From the NCBI RefSeq assembly GCF_026151205.1, contig NC_087077.1:9539983-9603982 (forward strand): a stretch of 64,000 nt of DNA, given 5' to 3'. Shown piece by piece: positions 42,901 through 53,755 of this stretch (positions are counted from its first letter, which is position 1; each line of letters starts with the position of its first letter). Under the pieces are notes generated by a model, which saw only the letters and a list, made by a program, of their open reading frames with translations, made no database searches and had not been told where the DNA came from. The stretch comes from Bolinopsis microptera (taxonomy: Eukaryota; Ctenophora; Tentaculata; Lobata; Bolinopsidae). Position numbers and translations under genes: made by a program.

Positions 42901-45900
42901 GCACATTCTTCAAGTATTCCGAGAACAGTGTCACCAACGCTACCATCCTGTCAAGTAAACATGATAATTAAACATGTATACTCAAACATGATAATTTAAA
43001 TTACTGCCAAATCCTTCAATATGCAAAGTTTGGAGGGGCATGAAGAAAAATCGTATGGTAAAAAATCTCTCACGCTCCTTTAATAAGTTAATATGTGCCT
43101 AAATTTTTGCAAAATTCGCTTTCACTCTATAAAAATTAACACTCATATCTACCACATAATTAGCCAGAAAATCAACAAATTTGCCAACTAGTATATACTC
43201 ACAGTAGAGCAATCCCCCAGTTTTGACTGGCTGAACCAGCAGCTACACCCGCCAGACACAGGCCAATAAGTGATATCAGCACTGTTATCGTTATCGGACC
43301 TATAATCTTGAGCAGGAACCCAACCAGACCGAACCCTCCGAGAATCATCTGAAAAATATTTTGTTGGAGTTTCTGAATCTTACAGAGGCACCATTTAGGT
43401 GGGGCAAAACATTGGAAATTATCCGATGCCACGTCATCTAATTTTTGCATCTAGTTGTTGATGAAATATCTGGAAAATGTGGACTTCTCGTACAACATTA
43501 AGGGTCTGTTGACCTTGTTGGAAAATTCAAAAACTCTGAATAAGCTGACGAGTATACAGTATCATTGATCAACCAAGTTCCTGACATAGCATGCAAGACA
43601 CTTAAAACCATTATTAATCTAGCAACTGGCAAGAATTCCGTCGGAACAACTTGCACCCCAAGGTCAATATACTAAGAGTGATATTTCACTGGTTTTTATA
43701 CCGAATTATTATTGCAAGTAAAATTTTGTCAGCCATAGTCTCGGTCCCGGTCTTAATCCCTGAATCCCGGTCCCGGCATTTTTTTCCAGTCCCGGTCCCG
43801 GCCAAAAAAATCAGTCCCGGTCGAGTCCTGATGCTGAATCAGTATACAGGTTATAAAGGTGATTGTGGTAATTGTGGCAATAGTGGTAAGATGGTGGTAG
43901 TAGTGGTAGTAGTGGTAGTAGTGGTAGTAGTGGTAGTAGTGGTAGTAGTGGTAGTAGTGGTAGTAGTGGTAGTAGTGGTAGTAGTGGTAGTAGTGGTAGT
44001 AGTGGTAGTAGTGGTAGTAGTGGTAGTAGTGGTAGTAGTGGTAGTAGTGGTAGTAGTGGTAGTAGTGGTAGTAGTGGTAGTAGTGGTAGTAGTGGTAGTA
44101 GTGGTAGTAGTGGTAGTAGTGGTAGTAGTGGTAGTAGTGGTAGTAGTGGTAGTAGTGGTAGTAGTGGTAGTAGTGGTAGTAGTGGTAGTAGTGGTAGTAG
44201 TGGTAGTAGTGGTAGTAGTGGTAGTAGTGGTAGTACCTGAAGAACACTAGCTGCCATCAAGTTGCCCTGTAGTTCAGCCATTCTCTTGTGCCAATTAGGG
44301 TCCCAATCTTGTGTTACATTATCTGAGAAATAGCGCAGTGTTAAGTGTTAAGGGGGGGGGGGGGGGGGAGCCATGGGTATTTTTTTGTGAAACTTGATTT
44401 CGAGATAGCAGTTGACCAACAAACTAGGACCAGTGACCGAACTTTTGAGGGGGTCCCGGACCCCAACCGCCAAACGGTGCCCGCGAGGCAGCCACGCCCA
44501 TATTGGGTCCAAAGTAGGCCCAATTTAGCCAAATACCCTGAACACGCCCAAAACCCAGGTTTATGGTGCTCTTGGTTAATCATGCTCTTGGTTAATCAGC
44601 GCAGTTGGTTAATCATCGGCTTTGTAATCGTGAGGTTGCGAGTTCGAATCCCACTGCCTGCCTAGTCGTGGGGTGAGCGTCGTTGACGCTCTGCTAAGGA
44701 TCCCGAGTGGTCTATGTAGCCCCACGGTCCACTCAGCCGAATGCTCGAGAAATCGGGTGTGAGGGTTAAATGAGGAGCTGTGCTTGATCAACACAGCGAA
44801 GCCTCGGGCGAAGAAAGTGTGGCATAGTGCCTTAACCGTCGCTGGCCTTAGGAACGATCCTTCGGCTTCTTGTAAAGCTCTTCCTTGAAAGTGCCGGTTT
44901 ACATTGTAATGCAGGTAATGCCGAAGTAAAATAACAAAGGTGGTCGACTCATTCGATGGCCTTGTTGCGTCGCAACGAATCCTCATAAGATAAGATAAGA
45001 TAAGATACTTGTATCTAGTGGTCTCTTGAACTCGTATATGAAATTTCATCAAGATTGGACAAAGAACGACTGAGTTATGAGCCAAAAACCATATGCCCAT
45101 ATTTGGGCATACGCACCAAATTTGGTAGATTTCGTCCCATTTATTAATCAAATATCAATATTTTTGAATGAGACTTACTTTATATGAAAGTTAAGCCTAA
45201 ACTACATATTCTCTGTAAGTTATAGCTTTATATCTGTTTAAATGACAATAACTACAATAAAGAATATCACAAAATATTAACTTACTGCCATTCTCATCCT
45301 GAACAAAATACTCCTTCTGACAGGGGCTCTTGGACATTATTCCAGCAGCAACCGCGAAGAAAACGTAGGATCCACTTTGAATGATTGGTAGTCTGGTTCC
45401 AAAGAATATCTGCGGGTATAACCGTGTTACAAAAAACATGTGTTCATCGTCTTTAGGCTTTTATATTCAGTTCAAGATTGGTTATAAATAGAAGCTTCTA
45501 AAGTTCCATTCAGAGCTACTGAACTCAGCTTAAGCCTCAACTTAGAGCTTAAAATTGCAGATAGGTTATAACAAGGCTAGGTCTAGTTTACATCCGTGTA
45601 TTAATCTATAGAATGAAATGAAATGCGGTATTTATATCCCGCTCATATGACTAACCAAACATACAAGGAAGGTGGTTAACCATGTCAGAGCGGCTGGCTG
45701 TGAGTGATAAAGCAAAACAGATATGTGAACATAAGTGCAAAAAGGCAAAAACAAAATGAAGAACAGTACAACAACATGAGAAATGCCGCACAACAGTACA
45801 GTGTATGTAACCTACCTGAAGCAGTGTAGCAAGTCCACACATTACGAACATAGTGTTGAGGAGTTGACCTTTAGCTTCTACGTTAGCTGGCAGAAAACAT

Positions 45901-47964
45901 AGTCAGTACTGGACAAACAGGGGTGGATATCGAACAGGAAAATTTAAATAAAAAAGTAAATAATTTTAGCTGGAATCGGATCAAAATAATTACAATACGC
46001 CTAACAAATTGCATGGAGAACCTATAGAGCAAAGAGTTTCACTTCCCAAACCAGTGACACTGAGCTGAGCTGATATATCGCTCCAGCAGCACCTTATCAC
46101 ATAGTACAGTGAATCCCCCGTTTTACAGCGCCCAGATTTAACGCAAACCCTGATTTACTGCGGTCATTTCCTTTCCCAAACTGCAAATATTTATCGATTG
46201 ATGAGACTTACTCGCGATACATAAGCTTGGAGACAGAATCACAGGAATAGCAAAGGTAGGTCCGAACATGATGAGGTATTGCTGGAATCCAAGCAGGAAT
46301 GCCATCGCAACTCCAGGAGACTTGTCCACTGGAAATTTCAGCTGGGGATAAGTTTCAGCTACTAATGTGATACAACCTTTAGAAAATGCATTTTATTTGT
46401 TTCGAGATTCAGGATTTATACGTTTAATCGATATAAAAGGCGTCCTTTTAACAAATTAATGATTTTAACGAATGATCAGTAGAGACTAGAGAACAATTTC
46501 TATAAAATCAATATCACCACATTACAAACCTGTTTTCTGATGGCAATGTACTCGTCTGCAGGGTTGACTTCTCCTGATCCCGCGTCTCCATTAACTCCCA
46601 TATGTGTTTCGTGCACTGGTTTATACTCCTGAAAACAGACAAAACTAGAGATAAAATACAGATAGAATACAGAATATAAAGTACAGATAAACTACGGGCT
46701 AAATAGAGAACCATGGGATTTAGTTTTACAGCCCGAGGATTAGTAGTTTGAGTGATTGAGGACTATACTGGAGCAGAAATGAACGAACACTATTTAACAC
46801 GTTAGTCTATATGCTGCATGACTGTAGGATTCGCAAATCACAAAAATTCATATCCAAAGCAGTAGTTTCGAACTTAAAGTAAAGTTTTGTATCGCAAACT
46901 TCTCGTTGAGAATCATTATCAAGTGAAACACCGTGTGAGTGTACCTGGTAAATCCGCTAAACTTACTCGTGCGTGACATGCCCGAATAACTGGATTACCT
47001 TAAGAACGACAAATACAGTCTACCATAAGTTTAGTCAAACTTTTGACTAAAATTGTTGTAAACCAAATTTCATGAGACTAAATTTTTCGGCGACTAATTT
47101 TAAAGCAGACCAAAATTTCAGTAGAGCAAATATGACATGAATATTATTAAGCTAACATTTTTATAATTAATATATGACATCACCGTTCCTACTGCACAAA
47201 ACCGTACCAAATTCCTATTGCATTTAAAGGGTTAGAGCTCCTCTTGGACATTACATTTTTAATCGATCCATCCCAATGCATGCTCTGTTGAAACGGCTGA
47301 AGGATCATATCGACATAAACTACGTCGTTCCGACAAAAATGGTAAAGTTGAAAAAGGGTGAAAAAGAAACTGAACAGTGTACTAAAGAACTTAGTGATAC
47401 AGAGTCACAAACTCTGGATCTGATGTTATTGAAATTCCTGAGTAATGCATTGCAGCTTAATCTGTAATGCTCAGACGGGGTAGACTAAATTTGTCGTTCT
47501 TAAGGTAAAATGGAATAGAAAATGGTCTCGAAAAGTCGAAAAATGTGACTAAAATTGTTGCAGACTAAAAATTTGCGAAATATGTGACTGAAATTATGGT
47601 AACTAACATTTTGGTAATCAAATTTATTGTGAACCAAATTTATTGTGAACCAAATTTATTGTGAACCAAATTTATTGTGAACCAAATTTATTAGCCCTAA
47701 GGTATTAATTGTAGCATATTATGGGAGCACACCGGTGTTTCTGAAACAACTCTAATATCATCTTGCAAACGACACTTCATAAGTGTTGATAAAGAGAAGG
47801 AGCCGGGGGATACCCCCCCACAAAATCTCAAAAATAACTGTTTAGATCTCTTAACAATCTCAACAATATACCAAACCCACCTTCTCTGGTTTGTCATCAT
47901 CTAACGGAGGAGCAACAGGGTTAACCATAACCTCTGCCTTATCAGTGTTGTAGGAGTAGGACAT
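30994..47964 (-). CDS. SLC23A: SLC23-family sodium-dependent ascorbate/nucleobase transporter, 16 exons
   Basis: A complete gene by manual splicing (GT-AG, phases consistent, 1830 bp, about 609 aa). Exons in order: 47881-47964, 46530-46628, 46212-46341, 45816-45886, 45286-45409, 44237-44322, 43203-43348, 42863-42947, 34000-34047, 33676-33817, 33300-33432, 32469-32589, 32007-32171, 31557-31667, 31276-31405, 30994-31148. Hallmarks are [49 protein letters not shown] with GAPPPP (substrate-binding TM8 region), TSYSENIGA (TM10) and LDNTIPGT. About 12-14 membrane spans in the plasma membrane are expected. Family members import ascorbate or nucleobases with sodium; the substrate here is inferred from similarity to animal SVCTs. 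Intron 8 is 8.8 kb and contains another gene and several mobile elements. Confidence 0.95.
32686..32733. repeat. GC-rich perfect-stem hairpin in an SLC23 intron
   Basis: GGGTCCGGGACTCT is matched by its near-complement AGAGTCCGGACCC about 20 bases later, in intron 11. Shares GGACTC/GAGTCC words with the palindromic repeat at 21744-22283. Confidence 0.6.
34327..34682 (-). pseudogene. FLYWCH zinc-finger pseudogene
   Basis: From an ATG at 34682 the minus strand reads [26 protein letters not shown] and WRCSKN, then after an in-frame stop CQFHLAF and THK-like KPHNH: the Cys/His order of a FLYWCH finger. Another stop and a frameshift follow, after which [17 protein letters not shown] leads to a terminal stop at 34327. 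Such fingers occur in host regulators and in MULE-type transposases; which one this came from is unknown. It lies in SLC23 intron 8, just left of a Penelope-like element. Confidence 0.7.
35265..36821 (+). CDS. Penelope-like reverse transcriptase with GIY-YIG domain, N-truncated
   Basis: A 518-codon open frame; the first ATG is at 35280 (the frame opens at a TTG). RT motif [12 protein letters not shown] (Asp50), motif [12 protein letters not shown] (109-119) and motif [11 protein letters not shown] (Asp152-Asp153) are all present. A C..GC..C linker (GGRGCATCP) precedes the GIY-YIG endonuclease-like domain (IIYVAQC about 410, YFGQT 431, R..GHR, late Glu around 498). The finger region normally ahead of motif A is shortened, so the copy is probably 5' truncated although the rest is uninterrupted. 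It lies inside intron 8 of the oppositely oriented SLC23 gene. Confidence 0.9.
   Translation: MAPSCMKDISRIYCQQEFLLDTPDLLSNIKNLNESADMSKYSTINLFTLDVISLYPSIKPEIAMSALEHALNGSAMIDKRKAILKTFTEIIFTNSFVTFQENVYTGKKGIPTGNCISRQVADIMLHWVLFINIWPEMIQLWSLILFWRRFIDDVFGIWKGSRRQFDLFVSKLNEAAKRFGIQFGDCQFGKSVNYLDVELSLGENNNIDYRLFKKETDARLYLNTDSFHPNHVFKSVVFSQMIRVIKRNSQDHTCVEDLEELKEDLMKSGHKEGTLTKTEPEAVLRSIEHDLYEREDKKPITDKVVFSVKFFKEVTELRKLVHTTSEDIKQLCGDVQILFALRKQPSIGNTVVRNRKLSSCSETDSFTVSQNCGGRGCATCPQLFNSNEVITVNGLDLTLDFRLTCKDSNIIYVAQCQICNKLPQSLKDDTYFGQTVSPFHIRMNGHRNKFKIDNELSFEKSALSMHCFLAHKSDFTMGVFKLGVVRKVRPTALDREESILISKFRTNIFGLNRIVVTR
37334..38462 (+). mobile_element. Inverted-repeat element, 1.1 kb, non-coding
   Basis: The ends TACCTTACTCGGGATTATTA and its exact complement (37334-37353, 38443-38462) are followed inward by a second pair of related segments containing TTTCGCCATATTTTTCCCGA, which are in direct orientation (about 37380-37435 and 38355-38440). 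The only ORF inside (37558-37791) resembles nothing known. In SLC23 intron 8. Confidence 0.65.
38470..40270. other. Intronic DNA, no feature recognised
   Basis: Part of SLC23 intron 8 and upstream flank of the nested lectin-like gene. A minor direct repeat of GTGGCAACTAGTGG-like words at 39727-39758 is the only pattern seen. Confidence 0.4.
40276..41576 (+). CDS. Secreted fucolectin/F5-8C-like domain protein, nested in SLC23 intron 8
   Basis: Four exons in consistent phase: 40276-40327 (signal peptide [17 protein letters not shown]), 40670-40865, 41133-41362 and 41458-41576, about 198 aa. The second and third exons give a galactose-binding-like beta-sandwich: [18 protein letters not shown] then WWSI parallels the PWW.VDL....I..V.I family core, and the third ends with the typical [13 protein letters not shown] strand. 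Cysteine pairs suggest an extracellular protein; members bind fucose or other glycans and often act in innate immunity, which is inference here. Exon 2 could also start at 40676, and the 3' end could splice on (GAG/GTATTT) instead of stopping at TAG. It lies on the opposite strand to its host gene. Confidence 0.7.
41814..42247 (+). repeat. 14-bp minisatellite with a CACGTG site in each unit
   Basis: About 31 units of CACGTGATAGTGCC with ACC and ATC variants at the end of the unit. Each unit carries the palindromic E-box CACGTG. The overlapping ORFs rich in [12 protein letters not shown] words are artefacts. It starts 240 bp after the nested lectin-like gene. Confidence 0.92.
43891..44236 (+). 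repeat. 9-bp microsatellite touching an SLC23 splice donor
   Basis: About 38 copies of GGTAGTAGT. On the minus strand it is ACTACTACC, and it begins directly at the donor of SLC23 exon 6 (exon end 44237, donor GTACTACCAC). Poly-Val and Leu-Pro ORFs here are artefacts. Confidence 0.92.
44388..45245 (+). repeat. Dispersed repeat, copy 1, interrupted by a SINE
   Basis: Shares GATAGCAGTTGACCAACAAA, CCCATATTTGGGCAT and TTTATATCTGTTTAAATG with 52239-53755 in the same order. Located in SLC23 intron 5. The matching parts are separated by the SINE at about 44570-45006. Confidence 0.75.
44570..45006 (+). mobile_element. tRNA-derived SINE, about 440 bp
   Basis: The head has a pol III box A-like GCAGTTGGTTAATC (44601) and box B-like GAGTTCGAATCCC (44639), spaced as in a tRNA. 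A unique body follows, and the tail is (AGATA)n (44985-45006). The leading 16 bases GCTCTTGGTTAATC-like are present twice in front of box A. The homologous uninterrupted locus is at about 52400 (GTTCTACTTGTAGC). The cloverleaf is imperfect, so this is a SINE head and not a tRNA gene. Confidence 0.82.
46995..47508 (+). mobile_element. Inverted-repeat element, 514 bp, in SLC23 intron 1
   Basis: 30-bp terminal inverted repeats (46995-47024, 47479-47508), 28 of 30 bases matching, tips TTACCTTAAGAACGACAAAT. No target duplication was found. A 63-codon ORF inside (47276-47467) ends ...[13 protein letters not shown] and is not recognised. Confidence 0.7.
47625..47692 (+). repeat. 16-bp tandem repeat
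   Basis: AAATTTATTGTGAACC repeated about four times in SLC23 intron 1. Confidence 0.85.
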
Positions 47965-47999
47965 GGTCCTTATATAGGGTGTTAAACTGGGTGTATGTT

Positions 48000-49318
48000 A
48001 CCAGACAAACTGCAAACAATTGTACCAAGGACTAACAAATCAGTTAGAAAAATAACACGGATCACAAAGGATAACTTTAACATGACACTAAATTCTTATA
48101 CAAGCATATTTAATACATTAAGCATATTTAGCAAGCAAATTACTATATATCCCTCCTCATTCTAGTAAAAGCACGTGCTATAAAACCGTTATTTGTCAGA
48201 AGCAACATGTAAGTGCGGTAATATTTTGTAAATATAGTGCGATAATGGTGGAGCAATGGAGTTACCCATTACCTCCGGTTCATCAGTGTTATATGATACA
48301 ATTAATGGGACACGCCTCGCATACCAGTGGTTGTTGTTTAAGCAAGCAGGTTTGGAAGTTTGTAGTTACCGGTTTAGAATGCGTTGGTTGGTGTACATTA
48401 CAAATAACTAAACAACAACAAAAATTGAAATCCTCAATGTGGCACAGAGAAAGCATTTAGCAGAACAACAACTAACAAAGATTGTTTATAATTTCCGTAT
48501 GTGTACGTGGTAAAGTTGAATAAACATATATATAATATAGCTAGCGCGTATAAATAATATTAATGTTAACATTACTAACAGGACCGGAATTCTGATTCCT
48601 AGTCGGTCCCATTCTTTACTTAAGACGTAAACAGTCGTTATCTTAGTTGGATTGCGAGCCCTTCTACTACATTTCCTTTGTAAAAAGTATTAACGACGAG
48701 AAATTATAATACAATAATACCTTGGCTGTTGAGTGCTCCCGGAAAATATTATAAATTGTAGTTCCTAAAAGAATGAGACGTCATGAGTCATGACTAATTG
48801 ATTCCTCGCGTGACATCTTCTCGACCTACAGGGAAATATCTCATGCACTTTCATACAGAATCTCTGTTTATTTGCCAGAACATTTAAATTACTACTATTG
48901 GGTTATGCGTTGTTCTACCCAGTCAGATGAGTGCGATGTACAACTGTGCAATACGGCAATTTGAAAGAAACAAGTGCCGAATTTCAGTTCCGTTATTCAG
49001 AAGTTGTTGCACAATTATCACTGTTAGTAATTGTGCAATACATGAATACATCATAATGGAAATTAAAAAACTTAATGTAGAACCGGAACCGGATCATAAC
49101 CAGACGAAATTGTGGCCGTTTCCTTACAGTAATAGAATAATGTTATTAACTTTATTATAAATTAATATTGTTATATTTACTGCTCTTCTGATTTGCTTCG
49201 TTTAAAAACTGTGTTTTTTTTACAACAAATTTGCCGCACATAAAAAGTGTAATTATTTAGGCGGGAATCGCACAATTTGCAAACTATTACCACAGTTACA
49301 TGTTGTCTCTAAACATAA
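48000..49318. promoter_or_regulatory. Presumed upstream region of the SLC23 gene
   Basis: The coding start is at 47964. A TATATAA-like string lies just upstream on the minus strand at about 47972-47978, but no initiator or 5' non-coding exon could be established. The small ORFs here look like chance. Confidence 0.3.
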
Positions 49319-49652
49319 AGTCTGTTACTAGTCTGTTACTAGTCTGTTACTAGTCTGTTACTAGTCTGTTACTAGTCTGTTACTAGTCTGTTACTAGTCT
49401 GTTACTAGTCTGTTACTAGTCTGTTACTAGTCTGTTACTAGTCTGTTACTAGTCTGTTACTAGTCTGTTACTAGTCTGCTACTAGTCTGCTACTAGTCTG
49501 TTACTAGTCTGCTACTAGTCTGTTACTAGTCTGTTACTAGTCTGTTACTAGTCTGTTACTAGTCTGTTACTAGTCTGTTACTAGTCTGTTACTAGTCTGT
49601 TACTAGTCTGTTACTAGTCTGTTACTAGTCTGTTACTAGTCTGTTACTAGTC
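49319..49652 (+). repeat. 11-bp minisatellite
   Basis: About 30 copies of CTGTTACTAGT with rare CTGCTACTAGT, each carrying the palindrome ACTAGT. Very homogeneous, so recently expanded or homogenised. Confidence 0.93.
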
Positions 49653-49659
49653 TTTAAGC

Positions 49660-52238
49660 TATAAGGGGTTAAGAACACAAAGAAACGATACCAAATAAAT
49701 TCTATCTACCATAATAAACTCAGTAAACATACGTTGGGTCTTATAACATATCCAAGTTTCATAACAATATGCCGATACGTGAAAAATTTAGGAGACGGAA
49801 TTTCTAGGAAGCCTTTTTGGGGCCTTATATCAAAGGTCTATTCAGCTTATCGTGAATTAAATCGAGTTTATTATGAAACAAACGAATAAATGGACACATG
49901 TAATTCACTGAGCATACAATATAATTTGTCGTAGCCTTATTTATCCATGAAATAACTTTGCTTCTGAAGATGATTTTATTCACAACATGTCGTGCAGATT
50001 ACTAAATTAAATTATACAACATGGTACAATCAGGAGGTAACAAGTAATAATATAAACAACTTCGTAAAATGTTCTAATACGTGCTTACTTCATAGCATGT
50101 ACCGCTTATTATGGTTACGAAACCAGCCAAGAATGCTTAAGAAACTTAAAAAACGACACAATACGGAATTTGTCTAAATACAACTTCTAACTTATGGGAC
50201 TTTGAGATTAAAGTTTGAACCTAGTGACACGATGGTAGTTAAGGTATTTTACGCAGTTTACGTCACGTTATCAAGCTTGTAAGATTAGATAGGCGTGGGT
50301 GATGCCACTCGAACATCCGTGTGAAGTTGACTGTGAAGTCGTGAAGACCTCTGAAATATCAAATCGACATAATTATGGCAACTGTTTTAATGAAAGTTGA
50401 GGGACAAAATTTGTAATTATGTTGACACTAAAAACTATATGGATAATGATTACTGCCATTAGAAAGCACACTATCTTCAGTAACGGTAGTTCCGACTAGA
50501 ACTATAATTTCAGAACGCAGCACCTGCCTTTAAACTAATAATTTCAAAGACAGGTGGCTGGAAGACACTTCATTCCTATATTAAGTTTTAAGACTGGTAT
50601 CTTATCAGTTTATTAACTTGCAGTGAACTGACCAGAACGGTGGTAACGGTTCTGCAAGATTATAAAGTAACATAAAGTAAGCGTATTTTAACAAATTTAC
50701 TTATCCTCGTTGGTTTTTGGTTGTTGTTATCTAATAATTATGTTTAACTTAAATTTAGTCAAGACAAGAAGTCCCCGTAATAACAATTTAACGAAGATAC
50801 AATCCTACGATAAGAGTAGCAAGATTTGTAGTCCTATATGTGGTACTATGGGGTAATATGTGATACACAAGGGCGGTGAATCAGAACAAATTGATAACGG
50901 ATTTGGATAAACAAGTTCTCTTCGTCAGACGAAAGGAAAAAAGATAGTCGGACGATTTTAGCAAATGTAATAATATATGCAAGAAAAATGTATGCGAAAT
51001 ATTTTCATAATGACAATATTTGCGTAATATTTCCTGCAATCTTTTGTGTCATTGGTATTTCAGACTCAATTTAGCGGGAAAGCCGTCAAAGATAGATGTT
51101 ATATCACGCACCAAAGATTAAAATTAAGGTTTACACCATTTATCTGGGAGACTGAATAAAAAACCAGGAAAACAGAATAAAAAGACCAGGAAGGTGGTGT
51201 AAAACACGAAATAACAAAAATAATCGAATCTATTGTACCGTTATTCTTAACCCGGAACCTTTGCTAAACTAACGATCAAACAACCATAGTCCATGGTATG
51301 ATGTTATACATTAAGAGCATTAAACTCAGAACATTAGTCTTAATCTCCAACTTAACTATCTGTTCAGATTAATTTGTGTTATTGAGTCTCGTCCCATGAG
51401 CCTTTCAAGACTCAATTGCGTCTAGACATTAGTTCTAGGCCCTAACCTTACTGTTTGTACCTAGGGGACGTTATATCATGTTAAGCGGTTACATTTTAAT
51501 TTCATCAGAGTTGCCAGCTTGATATTACCTTGATGCGATCATCTTATTTAGTTATTATTTGTATTTCAACCGATATTAAATTAATTAAATTTATTTCAAG
51601 GTCAGATTCTGTCCTGATGTCGGAAATTGGGTTATAGTCTCAGTATTGGCTAGTGTCACATATCAACTAGCTCCTACGAACATGGAACTCGAAGGATCCC
51701 TAGTGACCCCTAGTGACCCCTAGTGACCCCTGATAACCAACTTTTCGACTGTTTGTAATGATCAAATTTGCGTTCTGAAATGATTATGTACTTACTTCAT
51801 ACTTGAAAAGGTCTCCTCCTAGTTGTTGGAGTGGCCTGCACCAAACAGTAACTCCTTTTTCTGATGTATGAGACCTCCCCAGTTTACCCTGTTTGTTGCT
51901 TGATGCCCTGCTTGTATTGTGGTGGATCTTCCATTATGACGATGACCAATTAGGCTTAGTCTAACATTGAGAATATCAGGTTACAGGTAAAATGGCAAGA
52001 TCAAATCTAAACTTTCAAAAATTCCGGACTTTATGAACTAGGAACCAACCGCTCTGGGGTTTAGCCTGCCGGACGGGAAATTGCAGGATATAAATTTATT
52101 TTCTGGTCTACAGGATTTTCCAGGACGGAAATGGGTGTTTAGAAGGAGAAATTCTAGTACGCTGGATCTTGCCGAAAATTGTAATTAATTCCTTTTTAAC
52201 CTCTGCCATTTAAAAATGTGTTACTAATAAAAGCCAAT
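49660..52238. other. No gene recognised
   Basis: AT-rich intergenic DNA. The only pattern is a short tandem of GACCCCTAGT at 51700-51727. Confidence 0.4.
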
Positions 52239-52483
52239 AATTTGATTTTGAGATAGCAGTTGACCAACAAACTAGGACCGAACTTGGTGCCCACCGGTGC
52301 CAGCGGGGCAGCAGGCAGTCACGCCCATATTTAGTCCTAATTTAAAGGGGATTTGGCCAAATCCCCTGAACATGTCAAAAACCCAGGTTTTAGGTGTTCT
52401 ACTTGTAGCTAGTGGTCTTCTGAACTCGTATATGAATTTTCATCCAGATTGGACAAAAAATGAGTTATGAGCCAAAGGGTGGG

Positions 52484-52663
52484 CGACAATTGACCACCCG
52501 ACAATTAACCCCCCGACAATTGACCCCCCGACAATTGACCCCCCGACAATTGACCCCCCGACAATTGACCCCCCGACAATTAACCCCCCGACAATTGACC
52601 CCCGACAATTGACCCCCCGACAATTGACCTCCCGACAATTGACCCCCCGAAAATATAATTTAA
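52484..52663 (+). repeat. 15-bp minisatellite, left boundary of a satellite block
   Basis: About 12 units of GACAATTGACCCCCC. Two units in the opposite orientation (TCGGGGGGTCAATTG) lie on the far side at about 53543-53573, so the block is bounded by inverted repeats. Confidence 0.9.
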
Positions 52664-52674
52664 TACAATTAACC

Positions 52675-53440
52675 CTGACCCTGACCCTGACCCTGACCCT
52701 GACCCTGACCCTGACCCTGACCCTGACCCTGACCCTGACCCTGACCCTGACCCTGACCCTGACCCTGACCCTGACCCTGACCCTGACCCTGACCCTGACC
52801 CTGACCCTGACCCTGACCCTGACCCTGACCCTGACCCTGACCCTGACCCTGACCCTGACCCTGACCCTGACCCTGACCCTGACCCTGACCCTGACCCTGA
52901 CCCTGACCCTGACCCTGACCCTGACCCTGACCCTGACCCTGACCCTGACCCTGACCCTGACCCTGACCCTGACCCTGACCCTGACCCTGACCCTGACCCT
53001 GACCCTGACCCTGACCCTGACCCTGACCCTGACCCTGACCCTGACCCTGACCCTGACCCTGACCCTGACCCTGACCCTGACCCTGACCCTGACCCTGACC
53101 CTGACCCTGACCCTGACCCTGACCCTGACCCTGACCCTGACCCTGACCCTGACCCTGACCCTGACCCTGACCCTGACCCTGACCCTGACCCTGACCCTGA
53201 CCCTGACCCTGACCCTGACCCTGACCCTGACCCTGACCCTGACCCTGACCCTGACCCTGACCCTGACCCTGACCCTGACCCTGACCCTGACCCTGACCCT
53301 GACCCTGACCCTGACCCTGACCCTGACCCTGACCCTGACCCTGACCCTGACCCTGACCCAAGACCCTGACCCTGACCCTGACCCTGACCCTGACCCTGAC
53401 CCTGACCCTGACCCTGACCCTGACCCTGACCCTGACCCAG
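52675..53440 (+). repeat. (CCCTGA)n array, about 125 copies
   Basis: Nearly pure CCCTGA hexamers with a single interruption (CCCAAGA) at about 53357. At the right edge they degrade through CCCTAACCCCAACC to CCCTAA units (53467-53540), one base from the telomeric hexamer. The Thr-Leu and Gly-Gln ORFs are artefacts. Confidence 0.95.
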
Positions 53441-53755
53441 GACCCTGACCCAGGAACAGCTGTCCCTGACCCTAACCCCAACCCCAACCCCAACCCGAAC
53501 CCGAACCCAAACCCTAACCCTAACACTAACCCTAACCCTGATGTCGGGGGGTCAATTGTCGGGGGGTCAATTGTCGCGGTACCGAGCCAAAAACCATATG
53601 CCCATATTTGGGCATGCGTACCAAATTTGATAGATTTTGGCCCATAAATTGGTCAAATATCAATATTTGTTGAACCAGACTAACTTTATATGAAAGGTAT
53701 GCCTAAATTACATATTCCCTATAAGTTACAGAATTATATCTGTTTAAATGTGGAT

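Larger units (their letters stand above)
52239..53755 (+). repeat. Dispersed repeat, copy 2, split by satellite arrays
   Basis: Same element as 44388-45245. The join GAGTTATGAGCCAAA... is interrupted at about 52480 and resumes at about 53583 with GAGCCAAAAACCATATG, so the satellites sit at one precise point inside the repeat. Confidence 0.75.

Noticed and set aside
43651..44281. Poly-Val and Leu-Pro-rich ORFs of 150-200 codons
   Set aside because: Produced by the GGTAGTAGT microsatellite; only the 86-bp SLC23 exon 6 next to it is real.
44599..44660. A functional tRNA gene
   Set aside because: Box A and box B are present, but the anticodon stem does not pair and the sequence continues into a SINE body with an AGATA tail.
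49319..49652. CRISPR-like array
   Set aside because: The units are contiguous with no unique spacers, and the DNA is clearly animal.
52609..53526. Long ORFs of Thr-Leu or Gly-Gln repeats
   Set aside because: They are translations of the CCCTGA hexamer array in frames that lack stops by construction.
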